Positions 42,907-51,334 of a stretch of DNA of 64,000 nucleotides are shown here, piece after piece. The stretch lies in NCBI GenBank assembly GCA_039030335.1, contig JBCCEJ010000007.1:1-64000 (forward strand), in the 5' to 3' direction. The notes beneath the pieces are model-generated. The model did not search any database and was not told the origin of the DNA. It was given only the letters and a program-made list of their open reading frames with translations. Both the position numbers and the translations under genes were made by a program. Numbering within the stretch: the first letter of the stretch is position 1; every line of letters begins with the position of its first letter. This DNA is from JBCCEJ01 sp039030335. GTDB lineage: Bacteria; Pseudomonadota; Gammaproteobacteria; HK1.

Positions 42907-43845
42907 GTGGATATTAAACAGTTACGCTACTTCATGGGGGTGCTCGAAGCGAAGAGCATCACCAAGGCGGCAGAGCAGCTGTACGTCGCGCAGCCGGCAT
43001 TGGGGCTGCAGATTCGCAAGCTCGAAGAGGAACTGGGCGTCGAACTGTTCGTGCGCCACTCGCGCGGCGTCACCGCCACCGAGGCCGGGGTTTTGCTATC
43101 CCAGCACGCGCGCGTGCTCCTGCGCCAGTTCGCCAGAGCGCGCCAGGAACTGCTCGACTTCGCCAAGTCCCCGCACGGGCGCGTGGCTATAGGCCTCACG
43201 CCGACCGTCAATTCCGTCCTGGTTGCCGAACTGGCCGCGCGTTGCCGCGAACAGTATCCGGATGTCGTGTTGAACATCTCCGGTGGCCTGAGCGAACGCC
43301 TGATCGAATGGGTCGACGACGACGAGATCGACTTGTCACTGTCGTACAACAAGCGCGAACACGGCGGCCTCGATTGCGAACCTCTGGTCGAGGAAGTGCT
43401 GTATTTCATCGAACGCGGTAGCGGCGAACCGACCCCGGAAGTCGAACCGATCACGATGGCGGAAGTCGTCACCAAGGAACTGGCGATTCCGAGCCGTCCT
43501 CACCTGCTGCGGGTATTGGTCGACGAAAAGGCCAACGAGATAGGCTCGGAGGCAAAAGTCGTATTCGAAGTCGACTCCGTCACGGCGATGAAGGAACTGG
43601 CGCTCAATGGTGTCGCGGGTCTCGTGATGCCGATCGGCGCGGTGCGCAACGAACTCGCTGACGGGCGACTGCAGGCGCGGCCGGTCGTAGAGCCGGAGTT
43701 AGCGCGGCTGCTATATCTGGTGCAGTCGAACCGGCGACCGCCTTCGAAGGCAGTACAGGCGTTAAGTACCTTGGTGCGCGACACGGTGGCCGATTTCTCG
43801 CAGAGAGATGACGTGGGATGGCGCAAGATCCAGGCCGCAACGTGA
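42907..43845 (+). CDS. LysR-family regulator, Nac-like
   Basis: A 312-residue transcription factor. The N-terminal HTH reads DIKQLRYFMGVLEAKSITKA followed by AAEQLYVAQPALGLQIRKLE, closest in style to Nac/Cbl-type regulators. The effector domain includes VAIGLTPTVNSVLVAELAAR. The start is GTG with GGGGAG ahead. The stop lies inside the following gamma-glutamyltransferase gene if that gene starts at 43818, so the two may be co-transcribed. The ligand is unknown; nitrogen or amino-acid control is possible from the family and the ggt neighbour. Confidence 0.85.
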   Translation: MDIKQLRYFMGVLEAKSITKAAEQLYVAQPALGLQIRKLEEELGVELFVRHSRGVTATEAGVLLSQHARVLLRQFARARQELLDFAKSPHGRVAIGLTPTVNSVLVAELAARCREQYPDVVLNISGGLSERLIEWVDDDEIDLSLSYNKREHGGLDCEPLVEEVLYFIERGSGEPTPEVEPITMAEVVTKELAIPSRPHLLRVLVDEKANEIGSEAKVVFEVDSVTAMKELALNGVAGLVMPIGAVRNELADGRLQARPVVEPELARLLYLVQSNRRPPSKAVQALSTLVRDTVADFSQRDDVGWRKIQAAT

Positions 43846-45554
43846 CTTCAGGCCGAATGCGGCTCGGGGCACGGTGCGCGGCTGGGGTCGCGCTGGCGGC
43901 TGCGCTGCTCTGCTTCGCCGCATTGCCGGTCGCGGCACGCAGCGACGGGATGGTGGCTGCGGCCAACCCGTTGGCCGCCGAAGCTGGCATGGCCGTGTTG
44001 CGCGATGGCGGCAGCGCCGCGGATGCGGCAGTCGCCATCCAGATGATGTTGAATCTGGTTGAACCGCAGTCGTCTGGTATTGGCGGCGGCGCTTTCATCC
44101 TCCACTGGGACGCCAGTGCCCGCCAGCTATTGACGATAGATGGCCGGGAAACGGCGCCCGCCGCGGCCACCTCGGCCAGATTCGTCGGTGAAGACGGTAA
44201 GAAGCTCGGCTGGTGGAAATCCATGGTCGGCGGGCAGTCCGTTGGGGTGCCGGGTACAGTCAAGAGTCTCGGCGTGCTCCATCAGCTGTTCGGCCGCAAA
44301 TCCTGGGCGACGCTGCTCGCGCCGGCCATCGAACGCGCTGATGCCGGCTTCGAGGTTTCGCCGCGGCTTGCCAGCTCGATCGAGAGTGCTAAACATCTCG
44401 ATCGCTTCGAGAAGACCAGGGCCTACTTCTTCGACGCTGACGGCAAGCCGAGGGCGGCCGGCACGCGTTTACGCAATCCGGCTTTCGCCGGCACGCTCCG
44501 CCAGCTGGCGGAAGGTGGGCCAGACGCGTTCTACCGTGGCCCGATCGCGCAGGCGGTGGTCGACGCAGCGGCCGCAACCTCATGGGCCACTACCAACATT
44601 ACGCTCGCGGACATGGCTGCTTATCGCGCCAAGGTGCGCCTCCCGGTGTGCCAGCCCTACCGTGGTTACGATGTATGTGGGATGGGGCCGCCAACTTCGG
44701 GCGGGCTGACGGTTGGACAGATCCTCGGCATGCTCTCGGCTTTCGATCTGGGCGCGCTCGGCTGGGGTCCGGAGCTGGTACATCTGCTGGCTGAGGCCGA
44801 GAAACTCGCGTATGCGGATCGGGCGCTCTACATGGCGGATGCCGACTTCGTGCAGATGCCAACGGCCGGGTTGCTCGACAGCACCTACCTGCAAGAGCGC
44901 GCGGCCCTGATCGACCCGGCCAAGGCTGGCCCTGTGGCGCAGGCTGGCAACCCGCCAGGCGCCGAGAACTTCGCCTGGGCACCCAGCGAGGCACCGGGGC
45001 TGGTTGGAACCAGCCATTTTGTGGTGCTGGATGCGCAGGGCAATGCCGTATCCATGACCACGACGATCGAAAGCGGCTTCGGCAGCCGGGTCATGGCGGC
45101 CGGTTTTTTGCTGAATAACGAGCTGACCGACTTCGACCGGCAGCCCGAGCGTGATGGCCGTCTGGTGGCCAATCGCGTCGAGGGTGGCAAGCGCCCGCGG
45201 AGCTCCATGTCGCCGACCATCGTATTGCGCCGCGGTGAACCGTACCTGCTGGTTGGTTCACCAGGCGGATCGCGGATCATCGGCTACGTGGCCAAGACGC
45301 TGGTCGCGATACTCGATCTCGGCCTCTCGCCGCAGGAGGCAATCGACCTCGGGCATGCCGTACATCGCAACGGTAAAGCGCTTGAACTGGAACAGGGCAC
45401 GGCGACGGCTGACATGGCCGGCGCATTGAAGGCGTTTGGCCACGAGATCAAAACCCGGCGTCTCACGAGCGGACTGCACGCGATCCTGTTGAGTCCGGAC
45501 GGGCTCGAAGGTGGCGCTGACCCGCGCCGCGAAGGCGTCGTACTGCGGCCCTAA
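43818..45554 (+). CDS. ggt: Gamma-glutamyltransferase
   Basis: A 578-residue periplasmic Ntn-hydrolase that cleaves glutathione or transfers its glutamyl group. A signal peptide ends near PVAARSDG. Early marks are ANPLAAEAGMAVLRDGGSAADA and PQSSGIGGGAFILH (quoted in part: GIGGGAFILH). Autocleavage and catalysis use T398 in GTSHFVVLD, followed by GNAVSMTTTIESGFGS. The C-terminal SMSPTIV and GSPGGSRII form the oxyanion region. The start at 43818 overlaps lysR by 28 bases; ATG at 43857 gives a more typical signal peptide and is a good alternative. chaC follows after 37 bases. Confidence 0.92.
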   Translation: MAQDPGRNVTSGRMRLGARCAAGVALAAALLCFAALPVAARSDGMVAAANPLAAEAGMAVLRDGGSAADAAVAIQMMLNLVEPQSSGIGGGAFILHWDASARQLLTIDGRETAPAAATSARFVGEDGKKLGWWKSMVGGQSVGVPGTVKSLGVLHQLFGRKSWATLLAPAIERADAGFEVSPRLASSIESAKHLDRFEKTRAYFFDADGKPRAAGTRLRNPAFAGTLRQLAEGGPDAFYRGPIAQAVVDAAAATSWATTNITLADMAAYRAKVRLPVCQPYRGYDVCGMGPPTSGGLTVGQILGMLSAFDLGALGWGPELVHLLAEAEKLAYADRALYMADADFVQMPTAGLLDSTYLQERAALIDPAKAGPVAQAGNPPGAENFAWAPSEAPGLVGTSHFVVLDAQGNAVSMTTTIESGFGSRVMAAGFLLNNELTDFDRQPERDGRLVANRVEGGKRPRSSMSPTIVLRRGEPYLLVGSPGGSRIIGYVAKTLVAILDLGLSPQEAIDLGHAVHRNGKALELEQGTATADMAGALKAFGHEIKTRRLTSGLHAILLSPDGLEGGADPRREGVVLRP

Positions 45555-45591
45555 ACAGTCCCTCGCGAGATCTCATCTGCCCGTCGTGCAT

Positions 45592-46143
45592 ATGACCGAC
45601 ACAGCCGACCGAGACGTTTGGGTCTTCGGTTACGGATCGCTCATCTGGCGGCCTGACATGCCCGTACTGGAATCGCGGGTTGCGCGACTGGACGGTTGGA
45701 TGCGCCGGTTCTGGCAAGGATCGCACGACCATCGGGGTGTGCCTGAGAAGCCCGGACGGGTCGTGACGCTCATCGAGCGGCACGGCGAAAGCTGCGAGGG
45801 CCTCGCATTCCGGATCGACAGCCAGACCGCGCACGATACGTTCGCCGCTCTCGATCATCGGGAGAAAAATGGCTACGAACGCCGGGATGTCGACTTGGCC
45901 TGCCGCGACGGCAGTACCGTACACGCACTGGTCTACATCGCAGTCGAAGGCAACTTCGCCTACCTGGGGCCCGCGAGCAACGCGGATATTGCCCGGCAGA
46001 TTCGACGCTCGATCGGCCCGAGCGGCCGCAATGTCGACTATTTACTGGCTCTGGCGGATGCCCTGCGCGCGCACCAGATCGACGATCCCCACGTCTTCGC
46101 GCTGGAACGTCACGTGCTCGAGGGGTCCGTAGCGGACGGATGA
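45592..46143 (+). CDS. chaC: Gamma-glutamylcyclotransferase, ChaC-like
   Basis: A 183-residue BtrG/ChaC-fold enzyme. VWVFGYGSLIWRPDMPVLES is the substrate-binding loop and the Glu in LDHREKNGYERRDVDL is the expected catalytic residue. ChaC acts on glutathione in the cytoplasm to give 5-oxoproline and Cys-Gly. It lies just after ggt, giving periplasmic and cytosolic routes for glutathione breakdown in one unit. Its 3' end overlaps the convergent methyltransferase gene by 34 bases. Confidence 0.87.
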   Translation: MTDTADRDVWVFGYGSLIWRPDMPVLESRVARLDGWMRRFWQGSHDHRGVPEKPGRVVTLIERHGESCEGLAFRIDSQTAHDTFAALDHREKNGYERRDVDLACRDGSTVHALVYIAVEGNFAYLGPASNADIARQIRRSIGPSGRNVDYLLALADALRAHQIDDPHVFALERHVLEGSVADG

Positions 46144-46724
46144 GCCGTCGGCGCGGTGGCGACGAGCTGGGCAAGGGCCATGCGGCGTCCATCCGGATCG
46201 GTTACCAGACCCTCGCGGTAGAAGCGTATGCGAAGGCCGGCGAACAGTGCTGCCAGCTCCTGCTCATGCAGCCTGAAGTCCGGATTCGATGGGCCGCCAA
46301 CGTCCGGCTCGGACGTGACGACATGCTGTTCGTAAACCAGCCAGCCGTCGGGAGACAGAGCTTCGACGATCTGCGGAGCGAGGCTGCGTTGCAGAAACCG
46401 GCTGACGATTATCAGGTTGTACGGCCCGTCCGGCAGTGGTGCCAGTTCGAGGTCCTGGCAGACCCAGTTGACCGCGACGCCTGCCGCGTGCGCATCTTTC
46501 GCGGCGCGCTCAAGCGCCACCGACGAAATATCCACCGCGTCGACCTGAAAGCCTTGCGAGGCGAGAAAACGGGCATTGCGGCCGGCGCCGCACGCGAGGT
46601 CCAGCGCTGCACCTCGCGGCACCTGTTCCAGCCACTGCTCCAGCAGTCCGGTCGGATGGGTTCGCGACGCGTATTCGCCGGCCGCGTACCGGCGGTTCCA
46701 ACGCTCGCGGTCAGCGTCGCTCAT
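46110..46724 (-). CDS. SAM-dependent methyltransferase
   Basis: A 204-residue class I methyltransferase. The N-terminus DADRERWNRRYAAGEYASRT precedes motif I LDLACGAGRNARFLASQG, the acidic VDAVDISSVAL and NLIIVSRFLQRSLAPQIVEA. It resembles TehB/thiopurine-type or small-molecule methyltransferases; the substrate is unknown. The start at 46724 is four bases beyond the SDR stop, so they form an operon; a 92-residue arginine-rich upstream extension overlaps the SDR gene and is rejected. Confidence 0.8.
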   Translation of the reverse strand: MSDADRERWNRRYAAGEYASRTHPTGLLEQWLEQVPRGAALDLACGAGRNARFLASQGFQVDAVDISSVALERAAKDAHAAGVAVNWVCQDLELAPLPDGPYNLIIVSRFLQRSLAPQIVEALSPDGWLVYEQHVVTSEPDVGGPSNPDFRLHEQELAALFAGLRIRFYREGLVTDPDGRRMALAQLVATAPTAHPSATDPSST

Positions 46725-46728
46725 GCCG

Positions 46729-47586
46729 CTAGCCGGGTTTGCCGCCGGGCCACACCGGATTCTGCGCGAGTTCAGGCCATGCGGTGGGTGCGCCGGCGGC
46801 CGCCGCAGCGTCGGTGGGGGCGGCATCCGGGTCCCAGTCCGCCGCGATGTAGCGCTGTCCGGTCGCTTCGTCGCCCGCTTCCCCGCACAGCCACAGTATC
46901 GGATGAAGCATGCGCGCCGGCGGGATGAGCGCACTGCGCTCGAACGGTGCTTCGTCTGGCACCATCGGTGTATCCGCGGGTCCGCCCGGCACCACGACAT
47001 TCACCGTGACTCCGGTGCCTGCGAACTCGGCGGCGTGACTGGCTGACATCGCCTCAAGCCCCGCTTTCGCCGGCCCGTAAGGCTGAAAGCCGGGTCGGAG
47101 CATCGTGAAGAATGACGTCGAGACGTTGATGATACGGCCGTACTTGCGGGCCAGCATCGAAGGCAGGGCGGCGTAGCTCAGGTACCAGGCGCCGGACAGA
47201 TTCACTCGCAGGATGCGATCCCAAAGCTGCGGCGACAGCTCATCGGTACTGACGGGCTTCTGCATGTGATCGGGTCTGACCAGTCCCATGCCGAGCGCTG
47301 CGTTGTTGATGAGCGCGTCGACCTGTCCGTAGGTTTCGATCGTGGATTCGATCGCGGCAGCACAGGCCGACGAATCGGAGACATCGACTTCCAACGGCAT
47401 GAATCGACGGTCGCGAATCAGATCGAGTTCGACCAGGTCAGCGGTCAGTCGGGCGAGTGCCGCTTCGCTGACGTCGATGCCAACGACGCGGGCTCCTTCG
47501 CGTAAGAACCCTTCAGCGAGCGCCCGGCCGATGCCGCCCGCCGCACCCGTCAACACCGCTACTTTGCCTTCCAGCCGGCCAGCCAT
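46729..47586 (-). CDS. Short-chain dehydrogenase/reductase
   Basis: A 285-residue NAD(P)-dependent oxidoreductase. Cofactor motif LTGAAGGIGRALAEGFLREG, NNAALGMG, catalytic Ser in GRIINVSTSFFTM and YGPAKAG (YxxxK). The ~25-residue Pro/Ala-rich tail is unusual for the classical length. GGAAGAG precedes the ATG. It is first in a unit with the methyltransferase gene. The substrate is not predictable. Confidence 0.87.
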   Translation of the reverse strand: MAGRLEGKVAVLTGAAGGIGRALAEGFLREGARVVGIDVSEAALARLTADLVELDLIRDRRFMPLEVDVSDSSACAAAIESTIETYGQVDALINNAALGMGLVRPDHMQKPVSTDELSPQLWDRILRVNLSGAWYLSYAALPSMLARKYGRIINVSTSFFTMLRPGFQPYGPAKAGLEAMSASHAAEFAGTGVTVNVVVPGGPADTPMVPDEAPFERSALIPPARMLHPILWLCGEAGDEATGQRYIAADWDPDAAPTDAAAAAGAPTAWPELAQNPVWPGGKPG

Positions 47587-47764
47587 CGCTCTTCCCGGAA
47601 TTGCTCAGATCCGGTCATTGTGCCTGATTCGAAGGCAGAGCAATGTAGAGAAAAGCAGTGCGACGAGTGTAGTTGCGCGAACCCCGTCGCAGGCCGGGTC
47701 AATTCACGCGACGCTCACGGTCAACTGTGCGATGATGCGCGCCCCACACAGGAGGAGAGCTCCG

Positions 47765-48463
47765 ATGTCGATTCGTTCGCGCCTGCTCGCGATTGTTGCG
47801 CTGGTCACCATTCAAGTTACGGCCATACCGGGTGCAGCGGCGCAGAGCTCGCCACAACTCGCCACGGACATGCAGAAGCTCAGCTACGCGCTGGCCCAGC
47901 GGTTTGCTGCTCAGCTGATACAGCAGGGCCTTACGGATGTCGACCCGGATGCGATCGCGCTCGGCGTAATGGACGCCGTTGCCGGCACGCCATCGCGGGT
48001 CACTCCGGAAGAAATTCAAAAGGCACAAGAAGCCGTTGTCGCGATGCTTCGCAAAAAGGCTGAGGAAGCATCGCGCGAAACGTTGCAGGCTGGGCTCGAT
48101 TTTCTGGCGGCCAACAAAGACAAGGACGGCGTCGTGACGCTGCCGTCCGGCGTGCAGTACCGAATCCTCGAAGTAGGGGACGGCAAGCAGCCCAAAGCGA
48201 CCGATCAGGTCACCGTGCACTACCGCGGCACCCTGCTGGGCGGCAAGGAATTCGACAGCTCGTACGGTCGCGGCAAACCGGCGACGTTTGGCTTGAATCA
48301 GGTGATCGCGGGCTGGACCCAGGTGGTTTCGAGTATCAAAGCCGGCACGAAGGTCGAAACCTGGATTCCGCCCGATCAGGGTTACGGCGAACGCGGGTCC
48401 CCGCCCACCATCCCGCCGAATGCGACACTTTATTTCCAGATCGAGCTGCTGGAGGTCAAGTAA
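47765..48463 (+). CDS. FKBP-type peptidyl-prolyl isomerase, Mip/FklB-like
   Basis: A 232-residue secreted foldase. The signal peptide ends near AIPGAAAQSS. Residues ~30-120 are the helical dimerisation domain (LSYALAQRFAAQLIQQGL). Residues ~130-232 are the FKBP domain: VTVHYRGTLLGGKEFDSSYG, GWTQVVSSIKAGTKVETWIP and LYFQIELLEVK. It likely assists folding in the periplasm. AGGAGGAG precedes the ATG. The 3' end overlaps the convergent NRPS-like gene by eight bases. Confidence 0.9.
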   Translation: MSIRSRLLAIVALVTIQVTAIPGAAAQSSPQLATDMQKLSYALAQRFAAQLIQQGLTDVDPDAIALGVMDAVAGTPSRVTPEEIQKAQEAVVAMLRKKAEEASRETLQAGLDFLAANKDKDGVVTLPSGVQYRILEVGDGKQPKATDQVTVHYRGTLLGGKEFDSSYGRGKPATFGLNQVIAGWTQVVSSIKAGTKVETWIPPDQGYGERGSPPTIPPNATLYFQIELLEVK

Positions 48464-51305
48464 CCGGAAAGCTGAGCGCGACCCGCCGGAGCGGGTCTAG
48501 AGCCAGCATTCTGAGGCCGGTATCGAAAAGGGTGCGCGGCAGGTCTATCCAGAACTCGCCGCGCTCGGTTGATTCACCCTCGGTGCGGTATCGCGTGCCC
48601 ATGGGCGGAAACCACCCGTGCAGGCGGCGATCGTCCAGACCGGCGACCAGGATGTGCCCAGGGCTGCCCCCAACCGGATAGCGGCACCATCCCGAGACCC
48701 GGACCAGGTGTTCTCGCCTCGTGACCGTGTGGGTGCCGGCTGCATCGGCATCAGCCGCAGTGAGCGGCCACGAGCGGTTGAAACAGACCACTTCGTCGTC
48801 TCGCAGTTCGGCGTCGAAAAACACGCTCTCGGGCGGCAGACGCATCACCTGGCCGAAATCCCCGGCCAGCATCGTCTTGAGCGTCGAAGCGACGACCGGC
48901 CGTTGCGGCTGAGTATGGAAAGCGCCGTGAACACCAGGCACGAGGCCGACGGTAAACGGCCCGGCGACCAGCGCCGACCAGTCTCGTTTGTCCACGGGTC
49001 GGATAAGGCGCCCCGTGCATAACAGCAAATGTAGCGGTGCGCGCAGCGGGCGTTCGGGACGATAGTCGTAGAGCGCCGTCAGATGCGTCCGCGCGAGCGC
49101 CGTGCGATCGTCCTGGTCGCCGATCAGATCCGGTTCCGTGATGCCGCTCAAGATCGGCAGCGCACTGTCGAGCAGGCAAACCCACTCCACGTGCTCCCCG
49201 GCCGCTTCCAGCTGCAGCGCCATTTCAAACACGATGGCGCCGCCGAAGCTGGGACCAAGCAGTCGGTAGGGACCCCGCGGCGCCGCCTGCCGCAACTCTT
49301 GCAGGTAGTAACGCGAGAACTCATCGAGCTGCGTGAGTCGCGACGCCGACCAGTCCAGTCCGGGCGGTTGCAGTGTGTGCACGGGCACATCGTCCGGCAG
49401 GTCTCGTGCAAGCTGTAAAAGGCGCAGCGTGTGGCCGCGAATGCCACCAACACAAATGAGTGGGCCGGCGGTGCCGGCTGAATTCAAGCTGACGACGCAC
49501 GGCTCCTGTCGGGGCGCGTCGTGCCGGTCCAGTGCCGCGGCCATCGTGCGTACCGTTCCTTGCGAACCGAACAGGGACAGCGGGACCGGTGCCGACAGCG
49601 CACGCTCGATTTGCATGGCCGCGAGCGCCGCCAGCAGCGACGTCCCGCCGACGTCAAAGAAGTCATCGTCGAGAGTGAACGCATCCGATTCGAGCAACTC
49701 GGACCAGACCGATGCGATGACCGACTCCGTTGCGCCCGGGGTTTCGGTCACGGGGCTCGCGACCGCGGCGGGCGGAGTTAGCGCGTTGCGGTCGAGCTTG
49801 CCGTTCAGGGTCAGTGGCGGGTCGGCCAGGAAAACGAAACGGCGCGGCAACATGTGCAGCGGCAGAAAACGCGCCAGCTCCGTGCGCAACGGGCCGCGCT
49901 GCAGGCGGGTGTGCGGCTCCGGCACTACGTATGCGATCAGCTGATTACCCATCAGCTCGTGCGGTTGCGCGACTACGGCCGACATGGCGACGTTGGCGCA
50001 CGCCTGCAGGCACCTTTCTACCTCGTCCAGCTGCACGCGGTGACCGGCGACTTTGGTCTGCTGGTCTTCGCGGCCGTGGATTGTGATGAGCCCCGCCGCG
50101 TCCCTGGACGCGACGTCGCCCGACTGAAACGAGAGGCCTGCGGCAGCCGGCTCAAGCACCGCGCTCGTACTGTCCGGGTCCTGGCAATAACCCTGAAAGA
50201 GCTGTGTGCCCTGAATATGCAGGATGCCCCGTGCGTAATCACCGAGTACGTTGCCCTCATCATCGAGCACCGCGAGATGCCGCCCTGGCAAACCGGTGCC
50301 AACCGGCACCGGCGCGTCGTCGGGCAGCTCGAGGGTATCCAGGGCGAGCATCGCGCACGGACCCACCTCGGTACTGGCGTATGCGTTGAATACCCGCGTA
50401 TCCGGCCCGCATAGCGTTCTGGCTGTCCGTACGTCGCGCCCCCACAGCGCTTCGCCGAGCAGGTAGAGACAGCGCAGGCTGCCGAGCGCGCCATCGGCCA
50501 GCTCGAGCTGCGCAAGGGTACGCAACATGCTCGGGAAGAGTCTGAGTACGGTTATCTGGTGCTTGGCGAGCCACTCGGGCAAGGCCGCGATGCCGTTGCG
50601 CCGGGTGTCGTAGATGCAAACGCCGGCTCCTTGCAGCAAAGCGCCAAAAATCTCCATGCGGCAGCCGCCGAGGTGCGCAACCGTTGCGACACGGTCTCCG
50701 GCTCTCACGCCGAGGCCGTCTGCCCATAGGCGGTATCGGGTCAGCGAGTCGGCGTGGCTTTCGATCACGCCTTTGGGCACGCCCGTACTTCCCGACGTGA
50801 AGGTGACCACGGAAGTTTCGGCGGCGTTTGTCGCGGCGGCCGTCGTTGTGCCGGTCGTTGCACCTGGCTTCACCAGACTACCCAGCGGCTCCGCGTGCCT
50901 GAGCTCCGGTGCCACTTCCGCCAGCCGGTGCCAGTTCGCATCGCAGGCAACCGCACCGGCCGCGCCGCTCAAGTTGAGCATCGCCTCGAGTCGTCGATCG
51001 GGATGGGACGGGTCGAGAAACGCGATGCTACATCCGGCGTAGATGAGCCCGGTCATCGCGATAACGGCATCGTCGTTGTTGCTGGAGAGCAGGCCAACCG
51101 TTTCGCCCGGTGCGAATCCTGCCTGGCTCAGCCTGGCGGCCGTTTGCAGCCCGCGATCATGCAGTTCGGCAAAGCGCAGGGGCTCTGCCCTCGCTGGCAA
51201 CGCTATGCGACCGTGGTGCGTGGCGGCGGCCTCGCTGAGTGCGGAGGCGATACTGGTGCCTGCCCCGGTCGTGGGTTTGCTCCCGCCGTTGCCCGGGCTA
51301 TTCAA
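48456..51305 (-). CDS. Single-module NRPS-like synthetase (A-T-TE)
   Basis: A 949-residue protein. The adenylation domain (~1-525) has A3 FTSGSTGVPKGV, A5 NAYASTE, A8 GREDQQTKVAGHR and A10 NGKLDR with the catalytic Lys. The carrier domain holds S556 in FFDVGGTSLL; the thioesterase holds S686 in LGPSFGGAIV. A ~125-residue beta-rich tail follows. There is no condensation domain. In the A4 region HLGGCRMEIFG replaces the usual FDxSVxEIF, so the Asp that binds the amino group is Gly. A keto, hydroxy, aryl or fatty acid substrate is more likely than an alpha-amino acid. The start is TTG. It sits 29 bases after caiB in a marR-caiB unit. Confidence 0.85.
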   Translation of the reverse strand: MNSPGNGGSKPTTGAGTSIASALSEAAATHHGRIALPARAEPLRFAELHDRGLQTAARLSQAGFAPGETVGLLSSNNDDAVIAMTGLIYAGCSIAFLDPSHPDRRLEAMLNLSGAAGAVACDANWHRLAEVAPELRHAEPLGSLVKPGATTGTTTAAATNAAETSVVTFTSGSTGVPKGVIESHADSLTRYRLWADGLGVRAGDRVATVAHLGGCRMEIFGALLQGAGVCIYDTRRNGIAALPEWLAKHQITVLRLFPSMLRTLAQLELADGALGSLRCLYLLGEALWGRDVRTARTLCGPDTRVFNAYASTEVGPCAMLALDTLELPDDAPVPVGTGLPGRHLAVLDDEGNVLGDYARGILHIQGTQLFQGYCQDPDSTSAVLEPAAAGLSFQSGDVASRDAAGLITIHGREDQQTKVAGHRVQLDEVERCLQACANVAMSAVVAQPHELMGNQLIAYVVPEPHTRLQRGPLRTELARFLPLHMLPRRFVFLADPPLTLNGKLDRNALTPPAAVASPVTETPGATESVIASVWSELLESDAFTLDDDFFDVGGTSLLAALAAMQIERALSAPVPLSLFGSQGTVRTMAAALDRHDAPRQEPCVVSLNSAGTAGPLICVGGIRGHTLRLLQLARDLPDDVPVHTLQPPGLDWSASRLTQLDEFSRYYLQELRQAAPRGPYRLLGPSFGGAIVFEMALQLEAAGEHVEWVCLLDSALPILSGITEPDLIGDQDDRTALARTHLTALYDYRPERPLRAPLHLLLCTGRLIRPVDKRDWSALVAGPFTVGLVPGVHGAFHTQPQRPVVASTLKTMLAGDFGQVMRLPPESVFFDAELRDDEVVCFNRSWPLTAADADAAGTHTVTRREHLVRVSGWCRYPVGGSPGHILVAGLDDRRLHGWFPPMGTRYRTEGESTERGEFWIDLPRTLFDTGLRMLALDPLRRVALSFPVT

Positions 51306-51334
51306 ACCCGTATTCCCTGGCAGGTCGTCGGGGC

